NCBI RefSeq assembly: GCF_002278035.1
Contig: NZ_CP022603.1
Coordinates: 186,001 to 250,000, forward strand
Length of the DNA stretch: 64,000 nucleotides
Reading direction: 5' to 3'
Source: Ochrobactrum quorumnocens
GTDB taxonomy: Bacteria; Pseudomonadota; Alphaproteobacteria; Rhizobiales; Rhizobiaceae
Shown: one piece after another, positions 50,686 through 60,261 of the stretch
Numbering within the stretch: the stretch's first letter is position 1
How the letters are laid out: the number at the start of each line of letters is the position of its first letter
The notes under the pieces: model-generated
What the model saw: the letters and a program-made list of their open reading frames with translations, nothing else
Told to the model about the DNA's origin: nothing
Databases searched by the model: none
Program-made: the position numbers and the translations under genes

Positions 50686-52025
50686 TGACCAAGAAATTTT
50701 TCAAAGACGATAGTTCTGAAACAGACAACCCAACATCGCCAACGCGCCGCGCCCTTTTGCTCGGTGCCGGTGCCACAGGTGTCGCGAGCGTACTTGCATC
50801 GCAGGCGGCTAACGCGCGCGCCTCTAACAACGCGCTTTCATCGGAAAGCGTGACGAATGCACCTGAAAGCGACAAGCTGCAGGAGAGCCAGCCATTTTAT
50901 GGCGTGCATCAACCCGGCATTGTGACACCACGCCCTGCAACTGGTCTCGTGGCCTCTTTCGATGTTCTGGCGCGTGATCGCGCGGGTCTCGAACGCATGT
51001 TCAGACTTTTGACAGAGCGCGCAGCCTTTCTCATGAAGGGTGGCGAGCCACTGGCGCTTGATCCAAAGTTTCCGCCATCCGATTCCGGCATTCTCGGGCC
51101 GACTGTTACCCCTGATAACCTGACGATCACGGTGGGTCTGGGTAGCTCGCTTTTTGATGATCGTTTTGGGCTCAAGCCGTTTAAGCCAAAACAGTTGCAA
51201 CGCATGACGGGGTTCCCCAATGACGCGTTGCAAAAGGATTTGTGCCATGGCGATCTGGTAATTCAGTTTTGCTCCAACACTGCAGACACTAATATCCATG
51301 CGCTGCGCGATATCATGAAGAACATGCCTGATCTTCTGATGGTGCGCTGGAAACAAGAAGGTTCAGTGCCGGTTCAGCCGCCGCATTCGCCCAAAGCGAA
51401 GGAAAGTGCGCGCAATTTCCTCGGTTTCCGCGATGGCTCTGCCAATCCTGATGCTGCCGACAAGGGATTGATGGATCGAGTTGTCTGGATTCAGCCGGGC
51501 AAAGATGAGCCGGAATGGGCTTCTCACGGCAATTATATGGTCGTGCGTCTCATCCGTAATTTCGTCGAGCGCTGGGATCGCACACCGCTGCAGGAACAGC
51601 AGACGATTTTTGGTCGCCATAAGGATAGTGGCGCGCCATTCGACGGTAAAACCGAAGCTGACGTTCCGGACTATTCGAAGGACCCGGAAGGCAAGGTTAC
51701 GCCGATGGATTCTCATATTCGGTTGGCCAATCCACGCGATGCCAATGCCGAGCAGCATCTGATTTTGCGGCGTCCATTCAACTATTCCAACGGGGTCACG
51801 AAGTCCGGCCAGCTCGATATGGGGCTGCTGTTCATCGCTTATCAGGCCGATTTGGAAAAGGGCTTTATCACCGTTCAGAAGCGCCTCGATGGCGAACCTC
51901 TGGAAGAGTATATCAAGCCCGTCGGCGGCGGTTATTTCTTCACGCTACCCGGCGTGAAAAATCAGGATGACTTTTACGCACGAGCACTCCTGCAGGCGAG
52001 TGGGCCGCAGAACGCGCGTGGGTGA
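50685..52025 (+). CDS. efeB: Dyp-type haem peroxidase EfeB (deferrochelatase)
   Basis: A 446-residue Dyp-type peroxidase. A twin-arginine signal (PTRRALLLGAGATGVASVLA, RR at 21-22) exports it folded. The family GXXDG motif is FRDGSANP with Asp250, and the proximal haem region includes MDSHIRLANPRDANAEQHLI. EfeB oxidises ferrous iron or extracts iron from haem in the periplasm for EfeO and EfeU. Translationally coupled to efeO. Lengths of mature and signal parts are typical (about 423 in E. coli). Confidence 0.92.
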   Translation: MTKKFFKDDSSETDNPTSPTRRALLLGAGATGVASVLASQAANARASNNALSSESVTNAPESDKLQESQPFYGVHQPGIVTPRPATGLVASFDVLARDRAGLERMFRLLTERAAFLMKGGEPLALDPKFPPSDSGILGPTVTPDNLTITVGLGSSLFDDRFGLKPFKPKQLQRMTGFPNDALQKDLCHGDLVIQFCSNTADTNIHALRDIMKNMPDLLMVRWKQEGSVPVQPPHSPKAKESARNFLGFRDGSANPDAADKGLMDRVVWIQPGKDEPEWASHGNYMVVRLIRNFVERWDRTPLQEQQTIFGRHKDSGAPFDGKTEADVPDYSKDPEGKVTPMDSHIRLANPRDANAEQHLILRRPFNYSNGVTKSGQLDMGLLFIAYQADLEKGFITVQKRLDGEPLEEYIKPVGGGYFFTLPGVKNQDDFYARALLQASGPQNARG

Positions 52026-52052
52026 AGGTCTTATCACCACGGAGAGGTAAAC

Positions 52053-52880
52053 ATGAAATATCGTCTGCCACTGCTCGCGTCGGCTTGTGTCGTCGCTCTG
52101 TCCCTCAGCTTCGGTGCTGCAAAGGCCGAAGTCTCCCCACTCGATCTGGTTCAACCGATTGCTGACTACAAGATCTACGTTCAGGACAATCTTGATATTC
52201 TCGTGAAAGACACAAAGGCTTTCACCGACGCGATCAAGGCTGGCGATCTGGCGAAGGCGAAAGAACTTTATCCATCCTCGCGTGTTTCTTACGAAAAGAT
52301 CGAGCCGATTGCAGAGCTTTTTGCAGACCTCGACGCCTCCATCGATAGCCGCGCAGATGACCATGAAGATGCAGAAAAGTCTGACGACTTTACTGGCTTC
52401 CATCGTCTCGAATATGGCCTATTCTCGCAGAACTCGACTGAAGGTCTCGATAAATATGCCGATAAGCTCTATTCGGATGTTGTCGAGCTGCAGAAGCGTA
52501 TCAAGGACATGACCTTCCCACCTGAAAAGGTTGTCGGCGGTGCAGCAGCCCTTATGGAAGAGGTCGCGGCTACCAAGATTTCTGGCGAAGAAGATCGTTA
52601 CAGCCACACAGACATCTGGGATTTCCAAGCCAATGTCGATGGTTCGCAGAAGATCGTAGAACTCTTCCGTCCCCTTATCGAGAAGGAAAATCCTGAGCTT
52701 CTCAAAAAGTCGGATGCCAACTTCAAAACCGTCAACGACATTCTTGTGAAATACAAGAATGGCGACGGCTATGAATTATACGATAAGCTGACTGAGGACG
52801 ATCGCAAGGTCATGGCTGGCGCGATCACGACGCTCGCAGAAGATCTTTCGACACTGCGAGGCACGCTCGGTCTGAACTGA
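52053..52880 (+). CDS. EfeM/EfeO-like M75 periplasmic protein without cupredoxin domain
   Basis: A 275-residue secreted protein with a signal peptide (LLASACVVALSLSFGAAKAE). The mature protein is a single imelysin/M75 domain: DLVQPIADYKIYVQDNLDI, FTGFHRLEYGLFSQN (HxxE metal motif) and YSHTDIWDFQANVDGSQKIV. It resembles the C-terminal half of the EfeO encoded two genes upstream, so the operon has two M75 proteins. It lies 27 bases after efeB behind GGAGAGGT, and a perfect hairpin terminator follows. Probably an auxiliary iron-binding subunit (EfeM type). Confidence 0.87.
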   Translation: MKYRLPLLASACVVALSLSFGAAKAEVSPLDLVQPIADYKIYVQDNLDILVKDTKAFTDAIKAGDLAKAKELYPSSRVSYEKIEPIAELFADLDASIDSRADDHEDAEKSDDFTGFHRLEYGLFSQNSTEGLDKYADKLYSDVVELQKRIKDMTFPPEKVVGGAAALMEEVAATKISGEEDRYSHTDIWDFQANVDGSQKIVELFRPLIEKENPELLKKSDANFKTVNDILVKYKNGDGYELYDKLTEDDRKVMAGAITTLAEDLSTLRGTLGLN

Positions 52881-52894
52881 TCACTCTAAATGGA

Positions 52895-52931
52895 AAATGA
52901 AAATGGCGGGCCTTGCCCGCCATTTTCATTT
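52895..52931 (+). terminator. Strong rho-independent terminator of the efe operon
   Basis: A perfect 17-bp stem (52895-52911 with 52915-52931) with a three-base loop encloses GGCGGGC/GCCCGCC, and the 3' arm ends ATTTTCATTT. It lies 15 bases after the last efe gene. Confidence 0.9.
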
Positions 52932-53021
52932 GTAATGAACGATACTTATAAAGAGATATTGCCCGCCGCGAGATCAGGCCATAGGCTGGGTTGTCTGGAT
53001 TCATCGAGGAGGATTATGGTT

Positions 53022-54506
53022 ATGACCAAGCTGTCGCGAGCAACGCTCAAGAGCTTCAACAAAGTTCACAAGCCTGGTTATGATCCGGCAGACCTTGTAC
53101 CCGGGATAGTTCATTTTGGCGTGGGTAATTTCCATCGCGCGCATCAGGCTGTTTATCTGGATGATCTCTTCGGGCTTGGTCTGGATCACGACTGGGCGTT
53201 GATCGGCGCAGGTGTGAGGGCAAGCGATGATGCCATGCGCGATACGCTCAAAGCCCAGGACTGGCTGACGACTGTTGTTGATCAGGAAGCGGAACACTCG
53301 GAAGCGCGAATTACCGCTTCCATTGTTGATTATGTGACTATTTCGACGGAGGAGGGGCGTAAAGCCCTGATGGATTATCTCACGTCGCCCGATATTCGCA
53401 TTGTTTCTATGACGATCACTGAGGGCGGTTATTATATCGACCCGGCTAGTCAGCACTTTGATGCGGCTCATCCTGATATTGTCGCTGACGGAGCATATCC
53501 TGATAAACCGAAGACCGTCTTTGGTCTCATCGTGCAGGCGCTGAAACAGCGCCGCGCGGCAGAAGTTGAACCCTTTACGGTGATGTCCTGTGACAACATC
53601 CCGGGCAATGGTCACGTGACGGAAGATGCGGTTGTCGGGCTCGCAAAACTCAGCGATCCAGACTTCGCAGACTGGATTGCAGCGAATGTCGCATTCCCCA
53701 ACTCCATGGTGGATCGCATCACACCCGCAACGGGTGTACGTGAACGCGAAATTGCTTTGAATGAGTTCGAAGTCGAGGATGGCTGGCCGGTTTTCTGCGA
53801 AGGTTTCAAGCAGTGGGTTGTTGAAGATAATTTCCCAACCGGGCGTCCAAGGCTACATAAGGTCGGTGTTACCTTTTCCGATCAGGTTGATGCCTATGAG
53901 CTGATGAAAATTCGCATCCTCAATGGCGGCCATGCGGCAATTGCTTATCCGGGCGGACTTCTCGACATTCACTTCGTTCATGAAGCGATGGAAAACCCGT
54001 TGATCCGGAAATATCTGGAAAAGCTCACCAAGGAAGAAATCATTCCAGAAGTGCCGCCAGTGCCGAATACTGTTCTGGAAGACTACCGTCTGCTCATCGA
54101 TAAGCGCTTTGCCAATCCGAAGATCGGCGACACGATCCGTCGTCTGTGCCTCGACGGCTCGAACCGCCAGCCGAAATTCATTCTGCCGACTGTTACGGAC
54201 CGTCTGGCCAAAGGCCACTCGGTCGCTGGGCTTGCTTTGGTGTCTGCTCTCTGGTGCCGTTACTGCTACGGAACGACAGATAGTGGTGCGGTTATCGAGC
54301 CGAATGATCCGTCATGGGATCGTCTGGTGAAGCATGCGGTACTTGCCAAGGATGAACCGTTACGTTGGCTCGAAATGACCGATATTTTCGGTTCACTCGC
54401 TTCCAATCAGGCTTATGTTGCCGCGTTCTCTGCAGCGCTTAAGCGCATCTGGCATGATGGAACAGCCAAAACGCTTGAGCGTTACCTGGCAGACGAAGCG
54501 CTATAA
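53022..54506 (+). CDS. Mannitol 2-dehydrogenase (long-chain, MtlK family)
   Basis: A 494-residue long-chain dehydrogenase. The N-terminal Rossmann motif is IVHFGVGNFHRAHQAVYLDD; the catalytic region includes MVDRITPAT and VGVTFSDQVDAYELMKIRIL with NGGHA, matching the pattern for Lys/Asn/His residues. Length equals the polyol-specific members (about 490), which oxidise D-mannitol to D-fructose with NAD. ATG53022 is nine bases after AGGAGG; ATG53016 is only three to five after it. D-arabinitol or fructuronate oxidation are alternatives. It is a single gene following the efe terminator, with no polyol transporter next to it. Confidence 0.82.
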   Translation: MTKLSRATLKSFNKVHKPGYDPADLVPGIVHFGVGNFHRAHQAVYLDDLFGLGLDHDWALIGAGVRASDDAMRDTLKAQDWLTTVVDQEAEHSEARITASIVDYVTISTEEGRKALMDYLTSPDIRIVSMTITEGGYYIDPASQHFDAAHPDIVADGAYPDKPKTVFGLIVQALKQRRAAEVEPFTVMSCDNIPGNGHVTEDAVVGLAKLSDPDFADWIAANVAFPNSMVDRITPATGVREREIALNEFEVEDGWPVFCEGFKQWVVEDNFPTGRPRLHKVGVTFSDQVDAYELMKIRILNGGHAAIAYPGGLLDIHFVHEAMENPLIRKYLEKLTKEEIIPEVPPVPNTVLEDYRLLIDKRFANPKIGDTIRRLCLDGSNRQPKFILPTVTDRLAKGHSVAGLALVSALWCRYCYGTTDSGAVIEPNDPSWDRLVKHAVLAKDEPLRWLEMTDIFGSLASNQAYVAAFSAALKRIWHDGTAKTLERYLADEAL

Positions 54507-54512
54507 ACCCTA

Positions 54513-54540
54513 TCCCGAAAAGCGGAACCAGTTTTCGGGA
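54513..54540. repeat. Rhizobiales-type palindromic repeat
   Basis: TCCCGAAAA (54513-54521) and TTTTCGGGA (54532-54540) flank GCGGAACCAG. The element matches the first half of the composite repeat at 30073 and lies between the convergent dehydrogenase and Lrp genes, where it could also terminate transcripts. No other terminator is seen there. Confidence 0.75.
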
Positions 54541-54558
54541 CAAGCGTGAAATGAACAG

Positions 54559-55053
54559 TTACAGCGCGCCCGGATAAACCCTTACCGGGCGGTTGTCTTT
54601 CACCGACTCCATCACCACAAAGGTGGAGGTGCTTGCCACATTCGGCAGGCTCGAAATTTTTTCGCCCAGCACCTCGCGGTAACGTCGGATGTTGGGCGTT
54701 CGCACTTTCAAGAGATAGTCGAAGGAACTCGCGATCATGTGGCATTCTTCGACTTCGCGTATCTTGCGCACAGCGACGTTGAACGCTGTGAGTGCAGTCT
54801 CACGTGTGTCCGATAGTTTTACAGTCGTAAAAGCGATATGATCGAGGCCGAGTTTTTCCGGATTTATGGCCGCGCGAAAGCCTAAAATATAGCCCTCATC
54901 GACCAGCCGTTTGACGCGCGCCTGACACGGTGTCTTGGAAAGACCGACTTTTTTTGACAACTCGGTCATAGCGATGCGACCATCATCGCTCAGCACTTCA
55001 AGAATGCGGCGATCGAACTGATCCAGATCGTCTACAGAGTCTATCTTTCGCAT
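54559..55053 (-). CDS. Lrp/AsnC-family regulator, probable PutR
   Basis: A 164-residue regulator. The helix-turn-helix is in LDQFDRRILEVLSDDGRIAM to TELSKKVGLSKTPCQARVKR; the C-terminal ligand-binding RAM domain has ALTAFNVAVRKIREVEECHM and FDYLLKVRTP. It is divergent from putA with a 151-bp gap. In alphaproteobacteria, where PutA usually lacks its own repressor domain, such adjacent Lrp-type regulators (PutR) activate putA when proline is present. The assignment rests on this arrangement and family. Confidence 0.88.
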   Translation of the reverse strand: MRKIDSVDDLDQFDRRILEVLSDDGRIAMTELSKKVGLSKTPCQARVKRLVDEGYILGFRAAINPEKLGLDHIAFTTVKLSDTRETALTAFNVAVRKIREVEECHMIASSFDYLLKVRTPNIRRYREVLGEKISSLPNVASTSTFVVMESVKDNRPVRVYPGAL

Positions 55054-55204
55054 TCAAACTGCCTCTGGAAGTCACTTTAATAAGATCGAATTGTCTTTAT
55101 ATGGATCAAATGAAGGCAGAATGCAATTTGCGCTGATGATAGTGTGCCCCCACATAAAAGCACAGTTGAACTGGGCCTGAGCCTGTTTTCGCGAGCATTG
55201 CACC

Positions 55205-58200
55205 ATGACTGATAAGATATCCGCTCCCACTCCTGTTTTCCAGAATTTCGCGCCGCCGATCCGCGAGGAGACGCCCCTGCGCAAGGCAATCACCGATGCC
55301 TACCGTCGGCCTGAAGCAGAATGCGTAACCGCGCTGGTTCAGCAGGCAACCTTGCCTGAAGAAACGGTAAAGCAGGTTCGCGCGACAGCTCGTAAGCTGA
55401 TCGAAGCGCTGCGCGCCAAGCATAAAGGCACAGGCGTCGAAGGTCTGGTGCATGAATATTCACTGTCGAGCCAGGAAGGCGTGGCGCTGATGTGCCTGGC
55501 CGAAGCTCTGCTGCGTATTCCGGATATGGCAACGCGCGATGCGCTGATCCGTGACAAGATTTCGAACGGCGATTGGAAGTCGCATGTCGGCGGTGGTCGC
55601 TCGCTGTTCGTTAATGCCGCGACCTGGGGCCTTGTTGTCACCGGCAAGCTGACGAACACCGTTAATGACAGCGGCCTTTCGGCAGCACTCACGCGCCTCA
55701 TTGCTCGTTGCGGTGAGCCGGTTATCCGTCGTGGCGTGGATATGGCCATGCGCATGATGGGCGAGCAGTTCGTCACTGGCGAAACCATTGATGAAGCACT
55801 CAAGCGTGCAAAGTCGCTTGAAGAACGCGGCTTCCGCTATTCCTATGATATGCTGGGTGAAGCAGCCACTACTGCGGCTGATGCAGAACGCTATTACAAG
55901 GATTATGAGGTTGCGATCCACGCGATTGGTCGCGCTTCGGCCGGTCGCGGCATCTATGATGGCCCGGGTATTTCAATCAAGCTTTCGGCACTGCATCCGC
56001 GTTATGTTCGCGCGCAGAGCGAGCGCGTCATGGACGAGCTTCTGCCAAAAGTGAAAGCGCTCGCAGCTCTTTCCAAGAAGTACAATATCGGCCTCAATAT
56101 CGATGCTGAAGAAGCAGATCGTCTGGAGCTCTCGCTCGACCTTCTGCAGAGCCTTTGTGAAGACCCTGATCTCGCTGATTGGGAAGGCATCGGCTTTGTG
56201 GTCCAAGCTTATGGCAAGCGCTGCCCGTTTGTACTTGATTTTATTATTGACCTTGCGCGTCGCACCAATCGTCGCGTCATGGTTCGTCTGGTCAAGGGTG
56301 CCTATTGGGATGCGGAAATCAAGCGCGCGCAGGTAGACGGCCTTGAAGATTTCCCGGTCTATACCCGCAAGGTTCATACCGACGTTTCCTACATTGCTTG
56401 CGCCCGTAAGCTGCTTGGCGCGCGGGATGTAATCTTCCCGCAGTTTGCAACACACAATGCGCAGACGCTCGCCACGATCTACCATCTGGCAGGTCCAGAC
56501 TTCAAAACCGGCTCTTATGAATTCCAGTGCCTGCACGGCATGGGTGAGCCGCTTTATGATGAAGTGGTTGGTGCATCAAAGCTTGGTCGTCCGGCACGTA
56601 TTTATGCGCCTGTCGGCACGCACGAAACGCTGCTTGCTTATTTGGTGCGTCGTCTGCTTGAAAACGGTGCCAACTCGTCCTTCGTCAATCGCATTGGCGA
56701 TAAGAGCGTGTCGGTTGATGAACTGATTGCCGATCCTGCAGAAGTCGTTCGTTTGATGGCTGTGGTTGGCGCGCGCCACGACCAGATCAATCTTCCTGAA
56801 GGCCTTTACGGTATTCGCAAAAACTCGGCAGGTTTCGATCTTTCCAACGAAGAGCAGCTGGCCGCACTGAGCGAAACACTTAAAACCAATGCCTCGCGTG
56901 CCTGGACTGCCGAGCCGCAGGTTGCGGGTGCCAAGGTCAGGGGTGAAACACGTCCGGTTCTTAACCCCGGCGACCATTCCGATGTGGTTGGCAAAGTCAC
57001 GGAAATCGCAGTAGCCGATGTTGCAACGGCAATGAAGGCAGCCGAAAAAGCAACCGCAAGCTGGTCTAAAGTTTCGCCGGCTGACCGTGCAGCTTGCCTC
57101 GATCGCGCGAGCGACATCATGCAGCGCGAAATGCCGGAACTGCTTGGCCTCATCATGCGTGAAGCTGGCAAGTCAATGCCAAATGCGATTGCAGAAGTGC
57201 GCGAAGCTATTGACTTCCTGCGTTACTATGCAGAACAGACCCGCCGCACACTGGGCGTTGCTCACAAGCCGCTCGGTCCCATTGTTTGCATCAGCCCGTG
57301 GAACTTCCCGCTGGCAATCTTTACCGGACAGATTGCAGCCGCTCTTGTTGCGGGCAATCCTGTTCTGGCAAAGCCTGCTGAGGAAACCCCACTCATAGCA
57401 GCGCAGGGCGTTCGCATTCTGCACGAAGCTGGCATTCCTGCTGATGCATTGCAGCTTCTGCCTGGCGATGGCCGCATCGGTGCAGCACTTGTTGCAGCGC
57501 AGGAAACCTGTGGCGTAATGTTCACCGGCTCGACCGAAGTTGCACGCCTCATTCAGGCGCAGCTTGCTTCGCGTCTGCTGCCAAATGGCAAGCCGATCCC
57601 GTTGATCGCTGAAACAGGTGGCCAGAACGCAATGATCGTGGATTCGTCCGCTCTCGCCGAGCAGGTCGTGTTCGACGTGATTGGCTCGGCTTTCGACAGC
57701 GCCGGTCAGCGTTGCTCGGCGCTGCGTGTGCTTTGTCTGCAGGAAGATGTCGCCGACCGCATTTTGACGATGCTCAAGGGTGCGCTTAAGGAGCTTTCCA
57801 TTGGCCGTACCGACCAGCTCAAGGTTGATATCGGTGCAGTTATCACGCAAGAAGCCAAGGACATTATCGAAACGCACGTTCAGGCGATGCGCGATATGGG
57901 TCGCAAGGTTGAGCAGCTTCCGCTTGGATCGGGAACAGAGAAGGGCACTTTCGTAGCGCCGACAATCGTTGAGATTGATAGCCTCCGTGATCTGAAACGC
58001 GAAGTGTTTGGCCCGGTTCTGCATGTGGTGCGGTACAAGCGTGATGACATGGATCGCCTGATTGATGACATCAACGCAACCGGTTATGGTCTGACCTTTG
58101 GTCTGCATACACGCCTTGATGAAACCATCGCTCATGTTGCCGACCGCATCCGGGTTGGTAACATCTATATCAATCGCAATGTTATTGGTGCGATTGTGGG

Positions 58201-58885
58201 TGTCCAGCCTTTCGGTGGCCGTGGTCTGTCCGGCACGGGCCCGAAGGCTGGTGGTCCGCTCTATCTCGGTCGCCTTGTCGAAACAGCGCCAATCCCGCCG
58301 CGTATGGCTTCAGTTCACACCGATGCTGCGCTTAATGATTTCGCAAAATGGCTCGGCAATCGCGGCATGAACGAACTTGCGCAAGCAGCACGCGAAACTG
58401 GCAGTGTTTCAGCACTTGGTCTGAATATTGAGCTTCCGGGTCCGGTTGGCGAACGCAACCTCTATGCGCTGCATGCGCGTGGTCGCATTCTACTGGCTCC
58501 ACAGACAGAAACAGGCCTCTATCGTCAGCTGACAGCTGCACTTGCCACTGGCAACGACGCCGTGATCGACGAGGCTTCAGGCTTGCGCAATGTTCTGAAG
58601 GACTTGCCTTCAAGCGTCGCTGCTCGTGTTGTCTGGACAAAGGACTGGCAGGCGGATGCGCCTTTCGCCGGTGCGCTTGTTGAAGGAGAGGGTGAACGCC
58701 TGACCGATATCAACAAGAAGCTGGCCGGGCTTCCAGGTCCGCTCGTGTTGACACAGGCTGCAACCTCGGCGCAGTTGGCGCAGAATGCAGACTGCTATTG
58801 CCTGAGCTGGTTGCTTGAAGAGGTTTCGACTTCCATCAACACAACAGCCGCGGGCGGCAATGCCAGCCTCATGGCCATCGGCTGA
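55205..58885 (+). CDS. putA: Bifunctional proline dehydrogenase/P5C dehydrogenase PutA
   Basis: A 1226-residue membrane-peripheral flavoenzyme that oxidises proline to P5C (FAD) and then to glutamate (NAD). There is an N-terminal helical arm without an evident ribbon-helix-helix. The proline dehydrogenase barrel has [20 protein letters not shown] and [15 protein letters not shown] [19 protein letters not shown]. The aldehyde dehydrogenase half has [26 protein letters not shown] and [11 protein letters not shown] with Cys837. [18 protein letters not shown] and a C-terminal domain close it. Because it lacks its own DNA-binding domain it is probably regulated by the divergent Lrp-type gene. Confidence 0.95.
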   Translation: MTDKISAPTPVFQNFAPPIREETPLRKAITDAYRRPEAECVTALVQQATLPEETVKQVRATARKLIEALRAKHKGTGVEGLVHEYSLSSQEGVALMCLAEALLRIPDMATRDALIRDKISNGDWKSHVGGGRSLFVNAATWGLVVTGKLTNTVNDSGLSAALTRLIARCGEPVIRRGVDMAMRMMGEQFVTGETIDEALKRAKSLEERGFRYSYDMLGEAATTAADAERYYKDYEVAIHAIGRASAGRGIYDGPGISIKLSALHPRYVRAQSERVMDELLPKVKALAALSKKYNIGLNIDAEEADRLELSLDLLQSLCEDPDLADWEGIGFVVQAYGKRCPFVLDFIIDLARRTNRRVMVRLVKGAYWDAEIKRAQVDGLEDFPVYTRKVHTDVSYIACARKLLGARDVIFPQFATHNAQTLATIYHLAGPDFKTGSYEFQCLHGMGEPLYDEVVGASKLGRPARIYAPVGTHETLLAYLVRRLLENGANSSFVNRIGDKSVSVDELIADPAEVVRLMAVVGARHDQINLPEGLYGIRKNSAGFDLSNEEQLAALSETLKTNASRAWTAEPQVAGAKVRGETRPVLNPGDHSDVVGKVTEIAVADVATAMKAAEKATASWSKVSPADRAACLDRASDIMQREMPELLGLIMREAGKSMPNAIAEVREAIDFLRYYAEQTRRTLGVAHKPLGPIVCISPWNFPLAIFTGQIAAALVAGNPVLAKPAEETPLIAAQGVRILHEAGIPADALQLLPGDGRIGAALVAAQETCGVMFTGSTEVARLIQAQLASRLLPNGKPIPLIAETGGQNAMIVDSSALAEQVVFDVIGSAFDSAGQRCSALRVLCLQEDVADRILTMLKGALKELSIGRTDQLKVDIGAVITQEAKDIIETHVQAMRDMGRKVEQLPLGSGTEKGTFVAPTIVEIDSLRDLKREVFGPVLHVVRYKRDDMDRLIDDINATGYGLTFGLHTRLDETIAHVADRIRVGNIYINRNVIGAIVGVQPFGGRGLSGTGPKAGGPLYLGRLVETAPIPPRMASVHTDAALNDFAKWLGNRGMNELAQAARETGSVSALGLNIELPGPVGERNLYALHARGRILLAPQTETGLYRQLTAALATGNDAVIDEASGLRNVLKDLPSSVAARVVWTKDWQADAPFAGALVEGEGERLTDINKKLAGLPGPLVLTQAATSAQLAQNADCYCLSWLLEEVSTSINTTAAGGNASLMAIG

Positions 58886-58909
58886 TAAGCCTTTATAACA
58901 CTTCGAAAG

Positions 58910-58936
58910 AGGCGACCTTCGGGTCGCCTTTTTTTG
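58910..58936 (+). terminator. Rho-independent terminator of putA
   Basis: AGGCGACC (58910-58917) pairs with GGTCGCCT (58922-58929) around the stable TTCG loop, followed by TTTTTTTG. It lies 25 bases after the putA stop. Confidence 0.93.
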
Positions 58937-59103
58937 TTTGCATATCATTGCAAGGCTGTGCAGAAACAGAATTATTAGATTGTTTCCAGAGTTTTCAGAA
59001 TGAAATTTACAAAAGCAGATTGACACATAAGCCTAAAAGGCAAAGACTGTGCACAGGCTTGCAAAAAGCCACAGCGTGGAGGCGCTGATCATAGGGAGGA
59101 ATA

Positions 59104-60132
59104 ATGATGCGTTGGGCACTTATGGCCGCGGCGTTTGCCGCTGGCGTTTCATCATTTGCGGTTTCGGCACAGGCTTCAGGCAATCTCAATCTCATCTGCT
59201 CGGCAGATGTCGTGATCTGCGAGCAAATGAAGAATAACTTCGAGAAAGAAACGGATATCAAAGTCAATATGGTGCGCCTGTCTTCCGGCGAAACCTATGC
59301 GAAAGTGCGCGCTGAAGCGCGTAATCCAAAGACTGATATCTGGTGGGCTGGTACAGGAGACCCGCATCTGCAAGCTGCATCCGAAGGACTGACGCTCGAA
59401 TATAAGTCACCAATGCTCGACCAGTTGCAGGATTGGGCGAAGAAGCAGGCAGAAAGCTCTGAATTTCGCACCGTCGGCGTTTATGCTGGTGCGCTAGGCT
59501 GGGGCTACAACACCGACATTTTCAAGAAAAAGAACCTGAAGGAACCGGCCTGCTGGGCTGATTTGCTTGATCCGTCCTATAAGGGCGAAATCCAGATGGC
59601 CAACCCGAATTCATCCGGCACAGCCTATACGGCTCTTGCAACGCTCATACAATTGATGGGCGAGGAAAAGGCGTTTGAATATCTGGCAAAACTGAACGCC
59701 AACGTCTCGCAATATACCAAGTCCGGCTCTGCGCCCGTAAAGTCGGCAGCGCGTGGCGAAAACGGCATTGGTATTGTCTTCATGCATGATGCAGTTGCGA
59801 TGACTGCCGAAGGCTTCCCGATCAAATCCATCGCGCCTTGCGAAGGGACGGGATACGAAATCGGCTCCATGTCAATCATCAAAGGTGCCCGCAATCTCGA
59901 GAATGCCAAGAAATGGTATGACTGGGCGCTAACAGCAGAAGTGCAGTCGAAGATGAAGGATGCAAAATCCTTCCAGCTTCCATCCAACAAGAACGCCGAA
60001 GTGCCGAAAGAGTCACCGCGCTTTGAGGATATCAAGCTGATCGACTACGACTTCAAGACCTATGGCGAACCGACCAAGCGCAAGGAAATCCTTGAACGCT
60101 GGGACAAGGAAATTGGTGCCAAGGCCAATTAA
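59104..60132 (+). CDS. Fe3+/hexose-phosphate-type ABC substrate-binding protein
   Basis: A 342-residue periplasmic receptor of the FbpA/AfuA type. The signal peptide ends at AVSAQAS; NLNLICSADVVICEQMKNNF, KVRAEARNPKTDIWWAGTGD and AYTALATLIQLMGEEKAFEY are family stretches. The Tyr pair typical of ferric-binding FbpA is not obvious, whereas the downstream phosphatase suggests the AfuA-type, which binds sugar phosphates rather than iron. ATG59104 follows GGGAGGAATA closely; ATG59107 is equally possible. First gene of the importer operon; the 218-bp gap before it shows only the putA terminator. Confidence 0.87.
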   Translation: MMRWALMAAAFAAGVSSFAVSAQASGNLNLICSADVVICEQMKNNFEKETDIKVNMVRLSSGETYAKVRAEARNPKTDIWWAGTGDPHLQAASEGLTLEYKSPMLDQLQDWAKKQAESSEFRTVGVYAGALGWGYNTDIFKKKNLKEPACWADLLDPSYKGEIQMANPNSSGTAYTALATLIQLMGEEKAFEYLAKLNANVSQYTKSGSAPVKSAARGENGIGIVFMHDAVAMTAEGFPIKSIAPCEGTGYEIGSMSIIKGARNLENAKKWYDWALTAEVQSKMKDAKSFQLPSNKNAEVPKESPRFEDIKLIDYDFKTYGEPTKRKEILERWDKEIGAKAN

Positions 60133-60261
60133 AACTTAACCGCATCCGCGGTTGCAATCCACTTTCGTGACGAACCCTCCCGCCTTCATCAGGCGGGAGA
60201 CGGATAATTGCGTCCACTTTGCAGGCCATGAGCAAAAAATGAGCAGAAAAGCGGATAGAAT

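Noticed and set aside
57173..58135. 320-codon minus-strand frame opposite putA
   Set aside because: Antisense shadow within a well-supported gene.
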